DNA from: Yersinia aldovae ATCC 35236
GTDB lineage: Bacteria; Pseudomonadota; Gammaproteobacteria; Enterobacterales; Enterobacteriaceae
Length of the DNA stretch: 64,000 bases
NCBI RefSeq assembly: GCF_000173735.1
Contig: NZ_ACCB01000004.1
Location: forward strand, 84,370-148,369
Direction of reading: 5' to 3'
Under the pieces are notes generated by a model that worked only from the letters and a program-made list of their open reading frames with translations, searched no databases and was not told the DNA's origin. Each line of letters opens with the position of its first letter. Positions within the stretch are counted from its first letter, which is position 1. The translations under genes and the position numbers were made by a program. Of the stretch, positions 1-10,170 are shown one piece after another.

Positions 1-545
1 TGGCAGAAAACCAAAATAATCTGATCTGGATCGATCTGGAAATGACGGGTCTCGATCCTGAAAGGGATCGGATCATCGAGATTGCCACTTTGGTCACCGA
101 TGCTAACCTTAATATCCTGGCAGAAGGCCCGGTTCTGGCGGTTCACCAGTCTGATGAACAGCTTGGGCTAATGGATGAGTGGAATGTGCGCACTCATACC
201 GGCAGTGGTTTGGTCGAGCGGGTTAAAGCCAGCCCATTTAGTGACCACGATGCTGAACTGCAAACCATTGAATTTTTGAAACAATGGGTGCCCGCAGGGA
301 TATCGCCTATTTGTGGTAACAGTGTGGGCCAGGACCGCCGTTTCCTGTTCCGTTATATGCCAGAACTTGAAGCCTATTTCCACTACCGTTATTTGGATGT
401 CAGCACCTTAAAAGAGCTGGCACGCCGCTGGAAACCTGAAATCCTGCCAGGCTTTAAAAAGCAAAATACCCATCAGGCACTGGATGATATCCGTGAGTCA
501 GTGGCCGAGCTTGCCTATTACCGCGAGCATTTTATTCAATCTTAA
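1..545 (+). CDS. orn: Oligoribonuclease (5' end cut by one base)
   Basis: 3'-to-5' exoribonuclease that degrades 2-5 nt RNA oligomers to mononucleotides at the end of cytoplasmic RNA decay. The reading frame is open from base 3 (Ala-Glu-Asn), and bases 1-2 are TG, so the A of the ATG lies just outside the window; the full protein is 181 aa, the same as E. coli Orn. DEDDh-family exonuclease motifs are visible: WIDLEMTG near residues 10-17 (catalytic Asp and Glu), RYLDVSTL in the middle and [10 protein letters not shown] near the C-terminus. An ATG at 42 inside the motif is not the start because it would remove catalytic residues. A tandem ERIC cluster begins right after the stop. Confidence 0.97.
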   Translation, partial: AENQNNLIWIDLEMTGLDPERDRIIEIATLVTDANLNILAEGPVLAVHQSDEQLGLMDEWNVRTHTGSGLVERVKASPFSDHDAELQTIEFLKQWVPAGISPICGNSVGQDRRFLFRYMPELEAYFHYRYLDVSTLKELARRWKPEILPGFKKQNTHQALDDIRESVAELAYYREHFIQS

Positions 546-555
546 CCCCCCCTTC

Positions 556-852
556 GTCCTTGACGCTGCGGGGGTGTTAGCTGCGCTCACTTACCCGAAT
601 CACTTACTTATGTAAGCTCATCGGGGTGCGTTTGCTGGCAGCCTACCCGCAGCCCCAATGACTTTGGGGTTTCCCTTCGAGCTTGAAGTTGCGGGGGTGT
701 TAGCTGTGCTCACTTACCCGAATCACTTACTTATGTAAGCTCATCGGGGTGCGTTTGCTGGCAGCCTACCCGCAGCCCCAATGACTTTGGGGTTTCCCTT
801 CGAGCTTGACGTTGCGGGGGTGTTAGCTGTGCAACTCCAATGATTTTGGGTA
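556..852. repeat. Tandem array of ERIC elements (123-bp period)
   Basis: The block beginning at 561 recurs at 684 and 807, a period of 123 bp. Units one and two each carry the ERIC core with TCACTTACTTATGTAAGCTC followed by a GCAGCC..CCCGCAGCCCC segment. The third has its opening and closing segments but lacks the centre. ERIC units are about 127-bp imperfect palindromes abundant in Yersinia and usually occur singly; here three are fused head to tail. The array lies between the orn stop and the tRNA-Gly promoter. Confidence 0.85.
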
Positions 853-939
853 TATACTCAGCCCTGTGCCGATTAAAACGCCACATTGCTGATTTAATCG
901 GCACTTGAATCGAAAAATGATTTTTTTGCTTTCAGGGGG

Positions 940-967
940 TTGCGGCAAAACGGATTTCTCGTATAAT
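940..967 (+). promoter_or_regulatory. Sigma-70 promoter of the tRNA-Gly cluster
   Basis: TTGCGG at 940-945 and a perfect TATAAT at 962-967 are separated by 16 bp, followed by a GC-rich stretch (GCGCACCCC). A GC-rich discriminator after -10 is typical of stable-RNA promoters under stringent control. The first tRNA starts about 80 bp downstream. Confidence 0.75.
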
Positions 968-1046
968 GCGCACCCCGTACCGATGAAGATTTTGCTAACA
1001 AGCGAAGACAGATTTAGTACGAGTTTAGAATGAAAAACGGCACCAA

Positions 1047-1122
<76 letters not shown>

Positions 1123-1213
1123 ATCTTTAGCAATAAAGATAAGTGACCGGCAGTATCAAAAAATTTTTCAGGCGTAAAAAGTAAAAGTGAAGCGTTGTTG
1201 TCATCTCTACGAC

Positions 1214-1289
<76 letters not shown>

Positions 1290-1360
1290 AATTTTTATTT
1301 CTGAATAAGCAGTCAATACCAAATGCTGTCACATACAGCAGGGTGCATCAGCATCTCAAT

Positions 1361-1436
<76 letters not shown>

Positions 1437-1461
1437 ATCTTTCCAATCAAATTCATTCTAT

Positions 1462-1697
1462 TTATCCACAGCTGCGTGCTGCGCTACGCCACAACATACA
1501 TACAATGTATTAACTTCTTCAACAGAGTTATCCACAGATTCTGTTCTTTTTCTATTCAGTGGATATTTTAATCGATTTTATTTCCTCTTTTGTATCTATC
1601 TGATTTAAAGACATATATTTTTATGTGAAAACGTTATGCCGATCACTTGTGCTTTTTTTTGCACTTGATTGCCAAGGCATTTTTATTTTTATGCACA
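1462..1697 (+). promoter_or_regulatory. Cluster of three consensus DnaA boxes (datA-like locus)
   Basis: Three perfect matches to TTATNCACA lie in the same orientation: TTATCCACA at 1462-1470, TTATCCACA at 1528-1536 and TTATGCACA at 1689-1697. A weaker box (GTTTTCACA on the minus strand) lies at 1624-1632. The spacer between glyY and queG is non-coding and AT-rich. In E. coli the DnaA-titrating and DnaA-ATP-hydrolysing site datA is next to the glyVXY cluster, so position and content suggest the counterpart. I see no convincing IHF site between boxes two and three. Confidence 0.65.
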
Positions 1698-1744
1698 GGA
1701 AAACTCCGATCTCATTCATTAAAGAAATAGATTAGGGGGAGCTA

Positions 1745-2899
1745 TCAAGCATCTCGTGGCAGACCCTTTTCTATAGCTCTAATCAGTCGTTTTTTCTGTG
1801 GCGATTGTACGTCCCCAATCAGTGTAGACCGTCTTTCTAATTGTTGTGAAATTGACCAAAGAATATGTTCATCTAGCATTGGATTAAGTCCAAGGCGTGC
1901 TTCCAGTGCCAGTACGATGCTATCGAGATAAGGGGCGTTGCCAAGTGCTACTGAGATGTTGCGCAGCCAGCGTAGATGGCCGATACGACGAATCGCTGAC
2001 CCCTCGGTGACCCGCAGGAACTTCTCTTCATTCCAGGCGAATAAATCCAGCAGTTGTGGTGTGTGCAGTACGGTGCGCGGGCTGAAATCGGCTTCATCGG
2101 TGAGTTGCGAGAAGCGGTTCCACGGGCAGATCAACTGGCAATCATCACAGCCATAAATGCGATTGCCCATCAGTGGGCGAAACTCTTCCGGAATAGCCCC
2201 TTCCAGCTCGATGGTCAGATAAGAGATACAACGGCGTGCATCCACGGTATAAGGGGCGACAATGGCCCCAGTCGGGCAGGTGGTGATGCAGGCAACACAG
2301 CGCCCGCATTGTTCTTCCTGCACTTTATCGACCGGTAGTGGCAGGTCAATCAGCAACTCGCCGAGAAAGAACCACGAACCCGCATCACGATTTAAAATCA
2401 GTGAGTGCTTACCAACCCAGCCAATACCGGCTTTGGCTGCCAGCGAGCGCTCCATAATTGGCGCAGAATCCACAAACGGGCGGAAATTAACATCACCGCC
2501 AGCCTGCTCCAGACAGTAGTTCTGAATCATATCGCCCAATTTCTTCAGGCGCTGGCGCAGCAATTTATGATAATCACGACCCAGGGCATAACGGCTGACA
2601 TAGCCCAGTGCAGGATTATTCAAGGTGCTGGCAAATGCGGCCTTGGCGGGCAGATAATTCATCCGCACGCTAATCACCCGCAAGGTTCCGGGCAGCAATT
2701 CATGAGGGCGTGCGCGCAGCATACCGTGGCGGGCCATCCAGTCCATTTCGCCATGGTATTGCTTATCAAGCCAGGCCTGTAGGCGTGGTTCTTCCGCAGA
2801 CAAATCTGTGTCGCAGATACCCACTTGCTGGAAACCTAGCGATTGGCCCCATTGCTTGATATGTTGGGCTAATTGATTCAAATCGAGGGGGTGTGCCAT
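1745..2899 (-). CDS. queG: Epoxyqueuosine reductase
   Basis: Cobalamin-dependent iron-sulfur enzyme that reduces epoxyqueuosine to queuosine at tRNA position 34, the last step of queuosine synthesis. The product is 384 aa (E. coli 379). Two ferredoxin-like Cys clusters are visible: CGRCVACITTCP at residues 198-209 and CDDCQLICP at 251-259. The frame stays open upstream to 3109, but the homologous N-terminus is [12 protein letters not shown], giving a start at 2899. That start codon overlaps the ATG of the divergent nnr (2898-2900), so each gene must be transcribed from inside the other. Confidence 0.95.
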   Translation of the reverse strand: MAHPLDLNQLAQHIKQWGQSLGFQQVGICDTDLSAEEPRLQAWLDKQYHGEMDWMARHGMLRARPHELLPGTLRVISVRMNYLPAKAAFASTLNNPALGYVSRYALGRDYHKLLRQRLKKLGDMIQNYCLEQAGGDVNFRPFVDSAPIMERSLAAKAGIGWVGKHSLILNRDAGSWFFLGELLIDLPLPVDKVQEEQCGRCVACITTCPTGAIVAPYTVDARRCISYLTIELEGAIPEEFRPLMGNRIYGCDDCQLICPWNRFSQLTDEADFSPRTVLHTPQLLDLFAWNEEKFLRVTEGSAIRRIGHLRWLRNISVALGNAPYLDSIVLALEARLGLNPMLDEHILWSISQQLERRSTLIGDVQSPQKKRLIRAIEKGLPRDA

Positions 2900-4412
2900 G
2901 ACGGACCATAGTAAGAAACAAATCAGTGTTAGTTTACCACACTCTGTTTTTTCTGCGGACTGGGTGCGCCAGAATGAAGCTATCGCAGCGGCACACTTCT
3001 CCCTGAGCTTGTTTGACCTGATGACCCGAGCCGGGGATGCTGCTTTTGAATTGGCCCGCAAGCAGTACCCGGCGGCGCGCCATTGGCTCATTTTATGTGG
3101 GCACGGCAATAACGGTGGTGATGGTTACATCGTTGCTCATCGTGCAATGGCGGCGGGTTTTAATGTCACACTGATTGCTTGTCCGGGTAACCGTCCACTG
3201 CCAGCAGAGGCGCATCAAGCGCAATCACTCTGGTTGGCCGACGGCGGTTCCATTAATCAACCTGACATCCCCTGGCCGCAACATGTGGATCTGATTATTG
3301 ATGGTTTACTCGGCATTGGTCTGCGGGCCGCACCGCAAGGGGCTTATGCTACGCTAATTGACACCGCAAACCGCCATCGGGCGGCAAAAGTTGCTCTGGA
3401 TATTCCCTCTGGGCTGAGCGCCGATAGTGGTGCGGCACCCGGTTCAGTCATGCGTGCCGACCACACCCTGACGTTTGTTGCATTGAAGCCCGGCTTGCTT
3501 ACCGGCCAAGCCCGCGACTGGGTGGGGCATTTGCACTGTCATGATCTGGGATTGACGCAATGGCTAGCGGCTCAACCGGTACACATTGAACGAATGACGG
3601 CTGACAATCTGTTGCAATGGCTGAAACCCCGTCGCCCTTGTGCTCATAAAGGTGAGCATGGGCGGTTACTGCTGGTGGGTGGGGATAAAGGGTTGGGAGG
3701 GGCGATTCGCATGGCAGGGGAAGCCGCGCTGCGGAGTGGTGCCGGGCTAGTGCGAGTACTTACTCACATTGAGCATGTGGCACCGATTCTGGCCGCGCGC
3801 CCAGAGTTGATGGTGCAGGAATTAAGTGATGAAACGCTTGAACAAGGTATACGCTGGGCTGATGTATTGGTAGTCGGGCCGGGGTTAGGGCAATCTGATT
3901 GGAGCCGGAATGCTCTGAATATATTGCAACAGAGTGATAAACCAGCATTATGGGACGCAGATGCTCTCAACTTGCTGGCATTAAATCCGCAGAGGCGTCA
4001 GAATCGGGTATTGACACCGCACCCTGGCGAAGCCGCTCGTCTGCTTGGTTGCCGCGTCGCTGATATTGAAAGTGACCGCTTACTTTCCGCCCGTAACATC
4101 GTTAAACAATATGGTGGGGTGGTGATCTTGAAAGGGGCTGGTACGCTTATTGCCAGTGAACAAGGCGAGATGGCGATTGCTGATGTGGGTAATGCTGGTA
4201 TGGCCTCCGGGGGTATGGGGGATATTCTGTCCGGTATTATTGGGAGTTTGATAGCACAAAAGCTGGTGTTGTATGATGCTGCCTGCGCGGGGTGTGTTGT
4301 GCACGGCGCTGCCGCAGATACACTGGCTGAAGTTCAAGGCACTCGGGGTTTACTGGCCACAGATCTATTGCCGGTTATTCCGAAGTACGTTAATCCTGAG
4401 TTAGCAAGATAG
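2898..4412 (+). CDS. nnr: Bifunctional NAD(P)HX epimerase/dehydratase
   Basis: Repairs hydrated NADH and NADPH. The N-terminal YjeF_N domain (about residues 15-220) epimerises the R and S forms; the C-terminal ribokinase-like domain (about 230-500) dehydrates S-NAD(P)HX using ADP. Motifs: [10 protein letters not shown] at 68-77, [10 protein letters not shown] in the dehydratase half, and [12 protein letters not shown] near residue 435. Length is 504 aa (E. coli 515). The MTDH start matches the E. coli protein and overlaps the queG start codon. It opens the long operon nnr-tsaE-amiB-mutL-miaA-hfq. Confidence 0.95.
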   Translation: MTDHSKKQISVSLPHSVFSADWVRQNEAIAAAHFSLSLFDLMTRAGDAAFELARKQYPAARHWLILCGHGNNGGDGYIVAHRAMAAGFNVTLIACPGNRPLPAEAHQAQSLWLADGGSINQPDIPWPQHVDLIIDGLLGIGLRAAPQGAYATLIDTANRHRAAKVALDIPSGLSADSGAAPGSVMRADHTLTFVALKPGLLTGQARDWVGHLHCHDLGLTQWLAAQPVHIERMTADNLLQWLKPRRPCAHKGEHGRLLLVGGDKGLGGAIRMAGEAALRSGAGLVRVLTHIEHVAPILAARPELMVQELSDETLEQGIRWADVLVVGPGLGQSDWSRNALNILQQSDKPALWDADALNLLALNPQRRQNRVLTPHPGEAARLLGCRVADIESDRLLSARNIVKQYGGVVILKGAGTLIASEQGEMAIADVGNAGMASGGMGDILSGIIGSLIAQKLVLYDAACAGCVVHGAAADTLAEVQGTRGLLATDLLPVIPKYVNPELAR

Positions 4413-4422
4413 ATATCACAGA

Positions 4423-4893
4423 ATGAAAGAACTCGTTTTACCTTTGCCTGATGAGGCAGCGACCGTTGCATTGGGGGCCGCTTTGGCCCACGCCTTCAAT
4501 GGAGCCAGCGTTATATACCTGTTCGGCGATTTAGGTGCCGGCAAAACGACATTCAGCCGTGGCTTTCTTCAGTCACTGGGCCACAATGGGCATGTAAAAA
4601 GTCCCACTTATACGTTGGTCGAACCTTATGCCCTGAATCCGAGGCCGGTTTACCATTTTGACCTGTATCGTCTGGCTGACCCCGAGGAGCTGGAGTTTAT
4701 GGGGATTCGCGATTATTTCGATAAGCAGGCTATCTGCCTGGTGGAGTGGCCACAACAAGGGGCTGGGTTCCTGCCTCAAGCCGATGTAGAACTGCATTTG
4801 GCGTATCAGGATGAAGGGCGTGAAGCCCGCTTGGTCGCTATCTCTGATGCTGGTGCCGCTGTGTTGCGCCGTTTAGCTGCTGTGCAAGGATAA
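4423..4893 (+). CDS. tsaE: tRNA t6A37 synthesis ATPase TsaE
   Basis: ATPase that works with TsaB and TsaD to place threonylcarbamoyladenosine at position 37 of ANN-decoding tRNAs; essential in most bacteria. 156 aa (E. coli 153). Walker A motif GDLGAGKTT at residues 35-43, followed by the family motif [10 protein letters not shown]. Ten bases separate it from nnr and its stop nearly abuts the amiB start, so it is translated within the same transcript. Confidence 0.96.
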   Translation: MKELVLPLPDEAATVALGAALAHAFNGASVIYLFGDLGAGKTTFSRGFLQSLGHNGHVKSPTYTLVEPYALNPRPVYHFDLYRLADPEELEFMGIRDYFDKQAICLVEWPQQGAGFLPQADVELHLAYQDEGREARLVAISDAGAAVLRRLAAVQG

Positions 4894-4894
4894 T

Positions 4895-6793
4895 GTGACG
4901 ATGATGCATAGCGCGATGCCACTGAATTGTTTAAAGAAAATAGCACGCTGGAAACGCTATTTCACTGCCATAATGCTGGTCGTTTTGAGTTTTTTAACTC
5001 TGCCATCGGCATTCGCCATGAAGCTAACTGACATCAAAGTAACCAATGGGGCGAGTGAAAGTAAGGTTACGCTCAGCTTTGACGGCAAGCCGATTTACGC
5101 CTTTTTCTCATTAAGCTCGCCAGAGCGGGTGGTGTTGGATGTGCGCCAAAGTGGCAACTTATCCGGTTTACCGCTGGAATTTAGCGGGCAGAATCTACTG
5201 AAAAGAATTCGCTCCAGCACCCCGAAAGATGCGCAAAGTACCCGTTTGGTGCTGGAATTGACGCAGAAAGTGAAAACGCGCGCGGTAACACAGCAGTCGG
5301 GCAGCAATTACACCGTCGTCATTACTATGACGGCCGCCGCACCCGCACGTCAGGCGCAAACCACGTTAAGCCCGAATAATCCTCCGCTAAGTCAAACCAA
5401 TACACCTAGCCCCAATGCCGGTCGTTTGACGGCGAGTTCGAGCACCACCGCGCCACGGGTGACGACGCCGACAACGCCGGCGAAAAATCCATTTAACAAT
5501 CAGCCAACCATCGTGATGAGCAGCAGTGAAATCACGACCAATACCGCTCGTCCGATTAAAAAAGCCAGTGTTACCAACAGCTCCCGTGTTGTGGTGGCGA
5601 TTGATGCCGGACATGGTGGTCAAGACCCTGGTGCGATTGGGCAAAATGGCCTGAAAGAGAAGAATGTCACTATTGCCATTGCCCGCCGGCTTGAAGCCAT
5701 GCTTGACAGTGACCCGATGTTTAAACCGGTGCTAACTCGAAATGGCGACTATTTTATTTCGGTGATGGGCCGCTCTGATGTGGCACGTAAACAGAGTGCC
5801 AACGTGCTGGTGTCCATCCATGCGGATGCGGCACCTAATCGCAGCGCGACCGGAGCCTCGGTTTGGGTATTGTCGAACCGCCGCGCCAACAGTGAAATGG
5901 GTAACTGGCTGGAGCAGCATGAGAAGCAATCTGAGCTGCTGGGTGGGGCAGGTGATGTGCTGGCCAATACCGCCTCTGATCCCTATTTAAGTCAGGCGGT
6001 ACTGGATTTGCAATTTGGTCACTCGCAGCGTGTGGGTTACGACGTTGCCACCAAGGTACTGAACGAACTGCAAACTGTGGGTAATATCCATAAGCGCCGG
6101 CCTGAACATGCCAGCCTTGGTGTATTACGTTCACCGGATATTCCGTCGTTACTCGTGGAAACCGGTTTTATCAGTAATAGTACGGAGGAGCGGCTGCTTG
6201 GCAGTAGCGCGTATCAGGAGAAAATTGCTCGAGCCATTTATAAAGGCCTGCGCAGTTATTTCCTCGCGCATCCGCTACAAGCCGACCCAAAGGTCGAAAA
6301 CCGCCCGCTAATTGAAACGGCGGCGGTTGATTCATCTTCACAACGTTCAGGTGTTAGCCAGCCAGAGCCGGTGGTCAGCAGCATCGCGAGCAGCGGCAGG
6401 TTATCTGCCGCCAAGCCTGTAGCGACAGATACCGTTACGAAAAATAGAAGCCAGATTCATAAAGTACAACGTGGCGAAACTTTATCCGGTATTGCCAGTC
6501 AGTACGGCGTCAGCATGGCGGTGTTGCGGCAAAACAATACGCTGAAAAATGATGTGGTGTGGGTAGGGCAGCGTTTGAAAGTGCCTGCCACGGGCAGCAG
6601 TGCGGCGGCGGTTGCACCGAAAGCTAAAGTAATAGCCAAAAATAAAACAATAAGACATCAGGTGAAGCGCGGCGATACACTCTCTGCCATTGCGGCCAGA
6701 TACGGCGTGTCGATGAGTGAGATTGAGCGAGCGAACAAGATAAAGTCAGGTAACGTACAGCTCGGTCAAACGCTCACTATCCCACAATCGTAA
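4895..6793 (+). CDS. amiB: N-acetylmuramoyl-L-alanine amidase with two LysM domains
   Basis: Periplasmic zinc amidase that splits septal peptidoglycan during daughter-cell separation and is activated by EnvC. 632 aa against 445 in E. coli: the excess is a linker plus two C-terminal LysM modules (about 520-565 and 585-630, each beginning near [10 protein letters not shown] or [10 protein letters not shown]). Order: hydrophobic signal around residues 21-42, AMIN domain to about 140, Thr/Pro-rich linker, Amidase_3 domain with zinc motif [10 protein letters not shown] near 237 and ETGFIS near 422. Start uncertain: GTG at 4895 lies 4 nt after AAGGA, ATG at 4901 lies 10 nt after it. Confidence 0.93.
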   Translation: MTMMHSAMPLNCLKKIARWKRYFTAIMLVVLSFLTLPSAFAMKLTDIKVTNGASESKVTLSFDGKPIYAFFSLSSPERVVLDVRQSGNLSGLPLEFSGQNLLKRIRSSTPKDAQSTRLVLELTQKVKTRAVTQQSGSNYTVVITMTAAAPARQAQTTLSPNNPPLSQTNTPSPNAGRLTASSSTTAPRVTTPTTPAKNPFNNQPTIVMSSSEITTNTARPIKKASVTNSSRVVVAIDAGHGGQDPGAIGQNGLKEKNVTIAIARRLEAMLDSDPMFKPVLTRNGDYFISVMGRSDVARKQSANVLVSIHADAAPNRSATGASVWVLSNRRANSEMGNWLEQHEKQSELLGGAGDVLANTASDPYLSQAVLDLQFGHSQRVGYDVATKVLNELQTVGNIHKRRPEHASLGVLRSPDIPSLLVETGFISNSTEERLLGSSAYQEKIARAIYKGLRSYFLAHPLQADPKVENRPLIETAAVDSSSQRSGVSQPEPVVSSIASSGRLSAAKPVATDTVTKNRSQIHKVQRGETLSGIASQYGVSMAVLRQNNTLKNDVVWVGQRLKVPATGSSAAAVAPKAKVIAKNKTIRHQVKRGDTLSAIAARYGVSMSEIERANKIKSGNVQLGQTLTIPQS

Positions 6794-6808
6794 GCGAAAG
6801 GAACTGCT

Positions 6809-8716
6809 ATGCCGATTCAGATTCTACCACCACAGCTTGCCAACCAAATTGCCGCCGGTGAAGTGGTAGAGCGGCCTGCATCGGTAGTGAAAGAGTTGGT
6901 GGAAAACAGCCTGGATGCTGGGGCGACACGGATTGATATCGATATCGAACGGGGTGGCGCGAAGCTGATTCGTATCCGTGATAACGGTTGTGGGATCAGT
7001 AAAGCGGATTTATCCCTGGCACTGGCGCGTCATGCCACCAGTAAGATAAGTTCGCTGGAAGATTTGGAAGCCATCCTCAGTATGGGGTTTCGCGGCGAGG
7101 CATTAGCCAGTATCAGCTCAGTCTCCCGCTTGATCCTGACTTCACGTACCGCCGATCAGAATGAAGCCTGGCAAGCGTATGCTGAAGGGCGTGACATGGC
7201 GGTGACCATCAAACCGGCGGCGCATCCGGTGGGCAGTACGCTTGAAGTGTTGGATCTATTTTATAACACACCCGCGCGGCGCAAATTTATGCGCACTGAA
7301 AAAACCGAATTTGGTCATATTGATGAAGTGGTGCGGCGCATTGCGCTGGCGCGTTTTGATGTAGCAATTAATTTGAGCCATAACGGTAAGTTAGTGCGCC
7401 AATACCGCGCAGCACCAGACCCTTCTCAGCATGAACGGCGTTTGGCCAGCATCTGTGGCCCGGCGTTTTTGCAGCATGCACTGGCCATTTCCTGGCAACA
7501 CGGTGATTTGACTATTCGTGGCTGGGTGGCAGACCCTGCCGCAAGCCGTACACTCACTGAAATGCAATATTGCTACGTCAATAACCGCATGATGCGCGAC
7601 CGGTTGATCAATCACGCCATTCGTCAGGCTTATCAGGATCTGCTCAAAGACGATCAGCAGCCAGCGTATGTGCTGTATCTGGATATTGACCCGCATCAGG
7701 TGGATGTCAACGTCCATCCGGCGAAGCATGAAGTGCGTTTCCATCAGGCGCGGCTGGTGCATGATTTTATTTATCAGGCGGTGACCACGGTTTTACAACA
7801 AACCGCCACGCCGGTGCTGAGCATTAATGACGATGGCGAAGAGATCGAGGCTCCACGCTGGCAGCCGGAAAACCGCATCGCGGCTGGGGTGAATAAATAT
7901 GCCCAACCAGAACCCGTTAAAGCTAATCCGGCAGAATATGTCGTGCCAGCCGCGCGAGCGGAGTCATCAGAGCGAACAACTGGCTCACCACGGGCAGCCC
8001 GTGAGCACGTCACTCCTGCCTATCACGCAGGGCAGCCGTATCAGAAGCAACAAGGCGAATTATATCGCCAACTGGTGCAGCCCGCGGCAGTGGATACACC
8101 GATTGATGTTATCACCGCACCCAGACACCGCTTACCCGCAGACGAACCGCTTCAGGGCGATAGCTACAGCTTTGGTCGGGTATTAACCATCATCGCCTCT
8201 TGCTATGCGCTGATCGAATATCAGCAAAGTGTGGCATTATTGGCCCTGCCGGTGGCCGAGCGTGGCTTAAAACAGGCACAACTGACTCCGCCCCCGCAGG
8301 GGCTACGCCCGCAACCCTTATTAATTCCGTTGAAACTGACATTAGATAAGCACGAGGCGGCGGCAGGTCTGCGTCATCAGAACTTATTGGTTACTATGGG
8401 AATAGAACTGGCAGTTGAACACTCAAGAGCGACCTTGCGTGCGGTATCTTTACCATTACGCCAACAAAATTTACAAAAACTGATACCGGAACTGTTAGGC
8501 TATCTGTCGCAGCATGAAGAGATATCGCCAGATGCTCTCGCCACATGGATTGCTCGCCATCTTGGCAGTGAACATGAGGTTTGGAATGTGTCTCAAGCGA
8601 TACAGTTATTGACGGATGTTGAGCGTCTTTGCCCGCAGTTGGTGCAGTCCCCTCCTGCTGGGCTATTACAACCTATTGATATAAAGGCTGCATTGGCAAC
8701 CCTGACACATGAATAA
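6809..8716 (+). CDS. mutL: DNA mismatch repair protein MutL
   Basis: Matchmaker ATPase linking MutS mismatch recognition to MutH nicking and UvrD unwinding. 635 aa (E. coli 615). N-terminal GHKL ATPase motifs: [15 protein letters not shown] and GFRGEAL within the first 100 residues. A Pro/Ala/Gln-rich linker (about 360-430) precedes the C-terminal dimerisation domain. No DQHAxxExxxxE endonuclease motif is seen, as expected in a species using MutH. The 3' end overlaps miaA by 8 bp. Confidence 0.97.
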   Translation: MPIQILPPQLANQIAAGEVVERPASVVKELVENSLDAGATRIDIDIERGGAKLIRIRDNGCGISKADLSLALARHATSKISSLEDLEAILSMGFRGEALASISSVSRLILTSRTADQNEAWQAYAEGRDMAVTIKPAAHPVGSTLEVLDLFYNTPARRKFMRTEKTEFGHIDEVVRRIALARFDVAINLSHNGKLVRQYRAAPDPSQHERRLASICGPAFLQHALAISWQHGDLTIRGWVADPAASRTLTEMQYCYVNNRMMRDRLINHAIRQAYQDLLKDDQQPAYVLYLDIDPHQVDVNVHPAKHEVRFHQARLVHDFIYQAVTTVLQQTATPVLSINDDGEEIEAPRWQPENRIAAGVNKYAQPEPVKANPAEYVVPAARAESSERTTGSPRAAREHVTPAYHAGQPYQKQQGELYRQLVQPAAVDTPIDVITAPRHRLPADEPLQGDSYSFGRVLTIIASCYALIEYQQSVALLALPVAERGLKQAQLTPPPQGLRPQPLLIPLKLTLDKHEAAAGLRHQNLLVTMGIELAVEHSRATLRAVSLPLRQQNLQKLIPELLGYLSQHEEISPDALATWIARHLGSEHEVWNVSQAIQLLTDVERLCPQLVQSPPAGLLQPIDIKAALATLTHE

Positions 8717-9650
8717 TATGGAAAATCTAACTCGGCCACCGGCAATTTTTATCATGGGGCCAACCGCGTCGGGTAAAACAGCGCTTTCCATCGCGCTGCG
8801 GCAGCGGCTCCCTGTAGAGTTAATCAGCGTTGACTCTGCTTTGATCTATCGTGGTATGGATATCGGCACAGCCAAGCCTGGCGCAGCAGAGTTAGCGTTG
8901 GCACCACACCGGTTGATTGATATCCGCGATCCAGCAGAATCATACTCTGCCGCCGATTTCCGTAAAGATGCATTAAAAGAGATGGCCGACATCACCGCAG
9001 CCGGGCGAATTCCGCTGTTGGTGGGGGGGACCATGTTGTACTTTAAAGCCTTGTTGGAGGGGTTATCTCCGTTACCCTCCGCAGACTTGCCAGTGCGCCA
9101 GCGTATAGAACAGCAGGCAGCAGAGCAGGGTTGGGAGGCGTTGCATCAGCAGTTGGCCGAGATAGACCCGGTTGCTGCGGCGCGAATTCACCCTAATGAT
9201 CCCCAAAGGCTCTCCAGAGCACTGGAAGTTTTTTATATTTCAGGTAAAACTTTAACGGAACTGACTAAAATTTCGGGTGAAACCTTACCTTATCGGGTTC
9301 ACCAATTTGCGATTGCGCCTGTTAGCCGGGAACTCTTGCACCGGCGGATTGAATTACGTTTTCATCAGATGCTGGATGCTGGGTTTGAACAAGAGGCTAG
9401 GGCGCTTTTTGACCGTGGTGATTTGCATACGGATTTGCCAGCTGTTCGTTGTGTGGGATACCGACAAATGTGGTCTTATCTGTCGGGTGAGATTGATTAC
9501 AACGAAATGGTTTACCGCGGAGTTTGTGCGACACGTCAACTGGCAAAGCGCCAAATGACCTGGTTGCGAGGCTGGAGTTCAGTACAATGGCTCGACAGTG
9601 ATAAGCCGGGAGAGGCTTTAGACTCTGTAATACAGGTTGTTAGTGCATAG
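8709..9650 (+). CDS. miaA: tRNA dimethylallyltransferase
   Basis: Adds an isopentenyl group from dimethylallyl diphosphate to N6 of A37 in tRNAs reading codons that start with U. 313 aa (E. coli 316). The P-loop [10 protein letters not shown] lies near residues 17-26 and the signature [16 protein letters not shown] follows. ATG at 8709 overlaps the mutL stop; an in-frame ATG at 8718 is also possible and would shorten it by three residues. Transcription probably continues into hfq, though the 116-bp gap leaves room for hfq promoters like those in E. coli. Confidence 0.96.
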   Translation: MNNMENLTRPPAIFIMGPTASGKTALSIALRQRLPVELISVDSALIYRGMDIGTAKPGAAELALAPHRLIDIRDPAESYSAADFRKDALKEMADITAAGRIPLLVGGTMLYFKALLEGLSPLPSADLPVRQRIEQQAAEQGWEALHQQLAEIDPVAAARIHPNDPQRLSRALEVFYISGKTLTELTKISGETLPYRVHQFAIAPVSRELLHRRIELRFHQMLDAGFEQEARALFDRGDLHTDLPAVRCVGYRQMWSYLSGEIDYNEMVYRGVCATRQLAKRQMTWLRGWSSVQWLDSDKPGEALDSVIQVVSA

Positions 9651-9766
9651 GTTGAATGATTGTGTACAATTGATTAGTACTCAACGCGCAGATTTTTTTT
9701 ACGCAGTTTATTTTCGAGCCGATAGGTTCTTAGTTAAAAACAACAAGCAAATAAGGAAAATATAGA

Positions 9767-10072
9767 ATGGCTAAGGGGCAATCTTTGCAAGATCCGTTCC
9801 TGAACGCATTGCGTCGTGAACGGGTTCCGGTTTCTATTTATTTAGTGAATGGCATTAAACTGCAGGGCCAAGTTGAGTCTTTTGATCAGTTTGTCATTCT
9901 GTTAAAAAACACAGTTAGCCAGATGGTTTATAAGCACGCCATCTCTACTGTTGTGCCTTCTCGCCCGGTTTCGCATCACAGCAATAATCCGAGTGGTAGC
10001 ACCAATAATTATCATGGTAGTAATCCGTCTGCGCCGCAACAGCCGCAGCAGGATAGCGATGACGCTGAATAA
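9767..10072 (+). CDS. hfq: RNA chaperone Hfq
   Basis: Hexameric Sm-like protein that pairs small RNAs with mRNA targets. 101 aa (E. coli 102). The Sm core spans about residues 7-66, with proximal-face residues Q8 and YKHAIS (K56, H57) and the rim basic patch NALRRER. The C-terminal tail is Ser/Asn/His-rich and ends acidic (DSDDAE), as in other enterobacteria. A 14-bp inverted repeat lies 23 bp after the stop, between hfq and hflX. Confidence 0.98.
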
Positions 10073-10095
10073 AGCGCATTGCTGGTCGACCATGA

Positions 10096-10134
10096 CGGAG
10101 AACATAAGCAACGGATTCGGGCTTATGTTCTCCG
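10096..10134 (+). terminator. Perfect 14-bp hairpin between hfq and hflX
   Basis: CGGAGAACATAAGC at 10096-10109 pairs exactly with GCTTATGTTCTCCG at 10121-10134 around an 11-nt loop. No U run follows (the next bases are CACTAGCGG), so it may act as a partial attenuator or an mRNA-end stabiliser rather than a full intrinsic terminator. Confidence 0.55.
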
Positions 10135-10170
10135 CACTAGCGGTTTTGATCCGTTTGAGAGGTTGCACGT

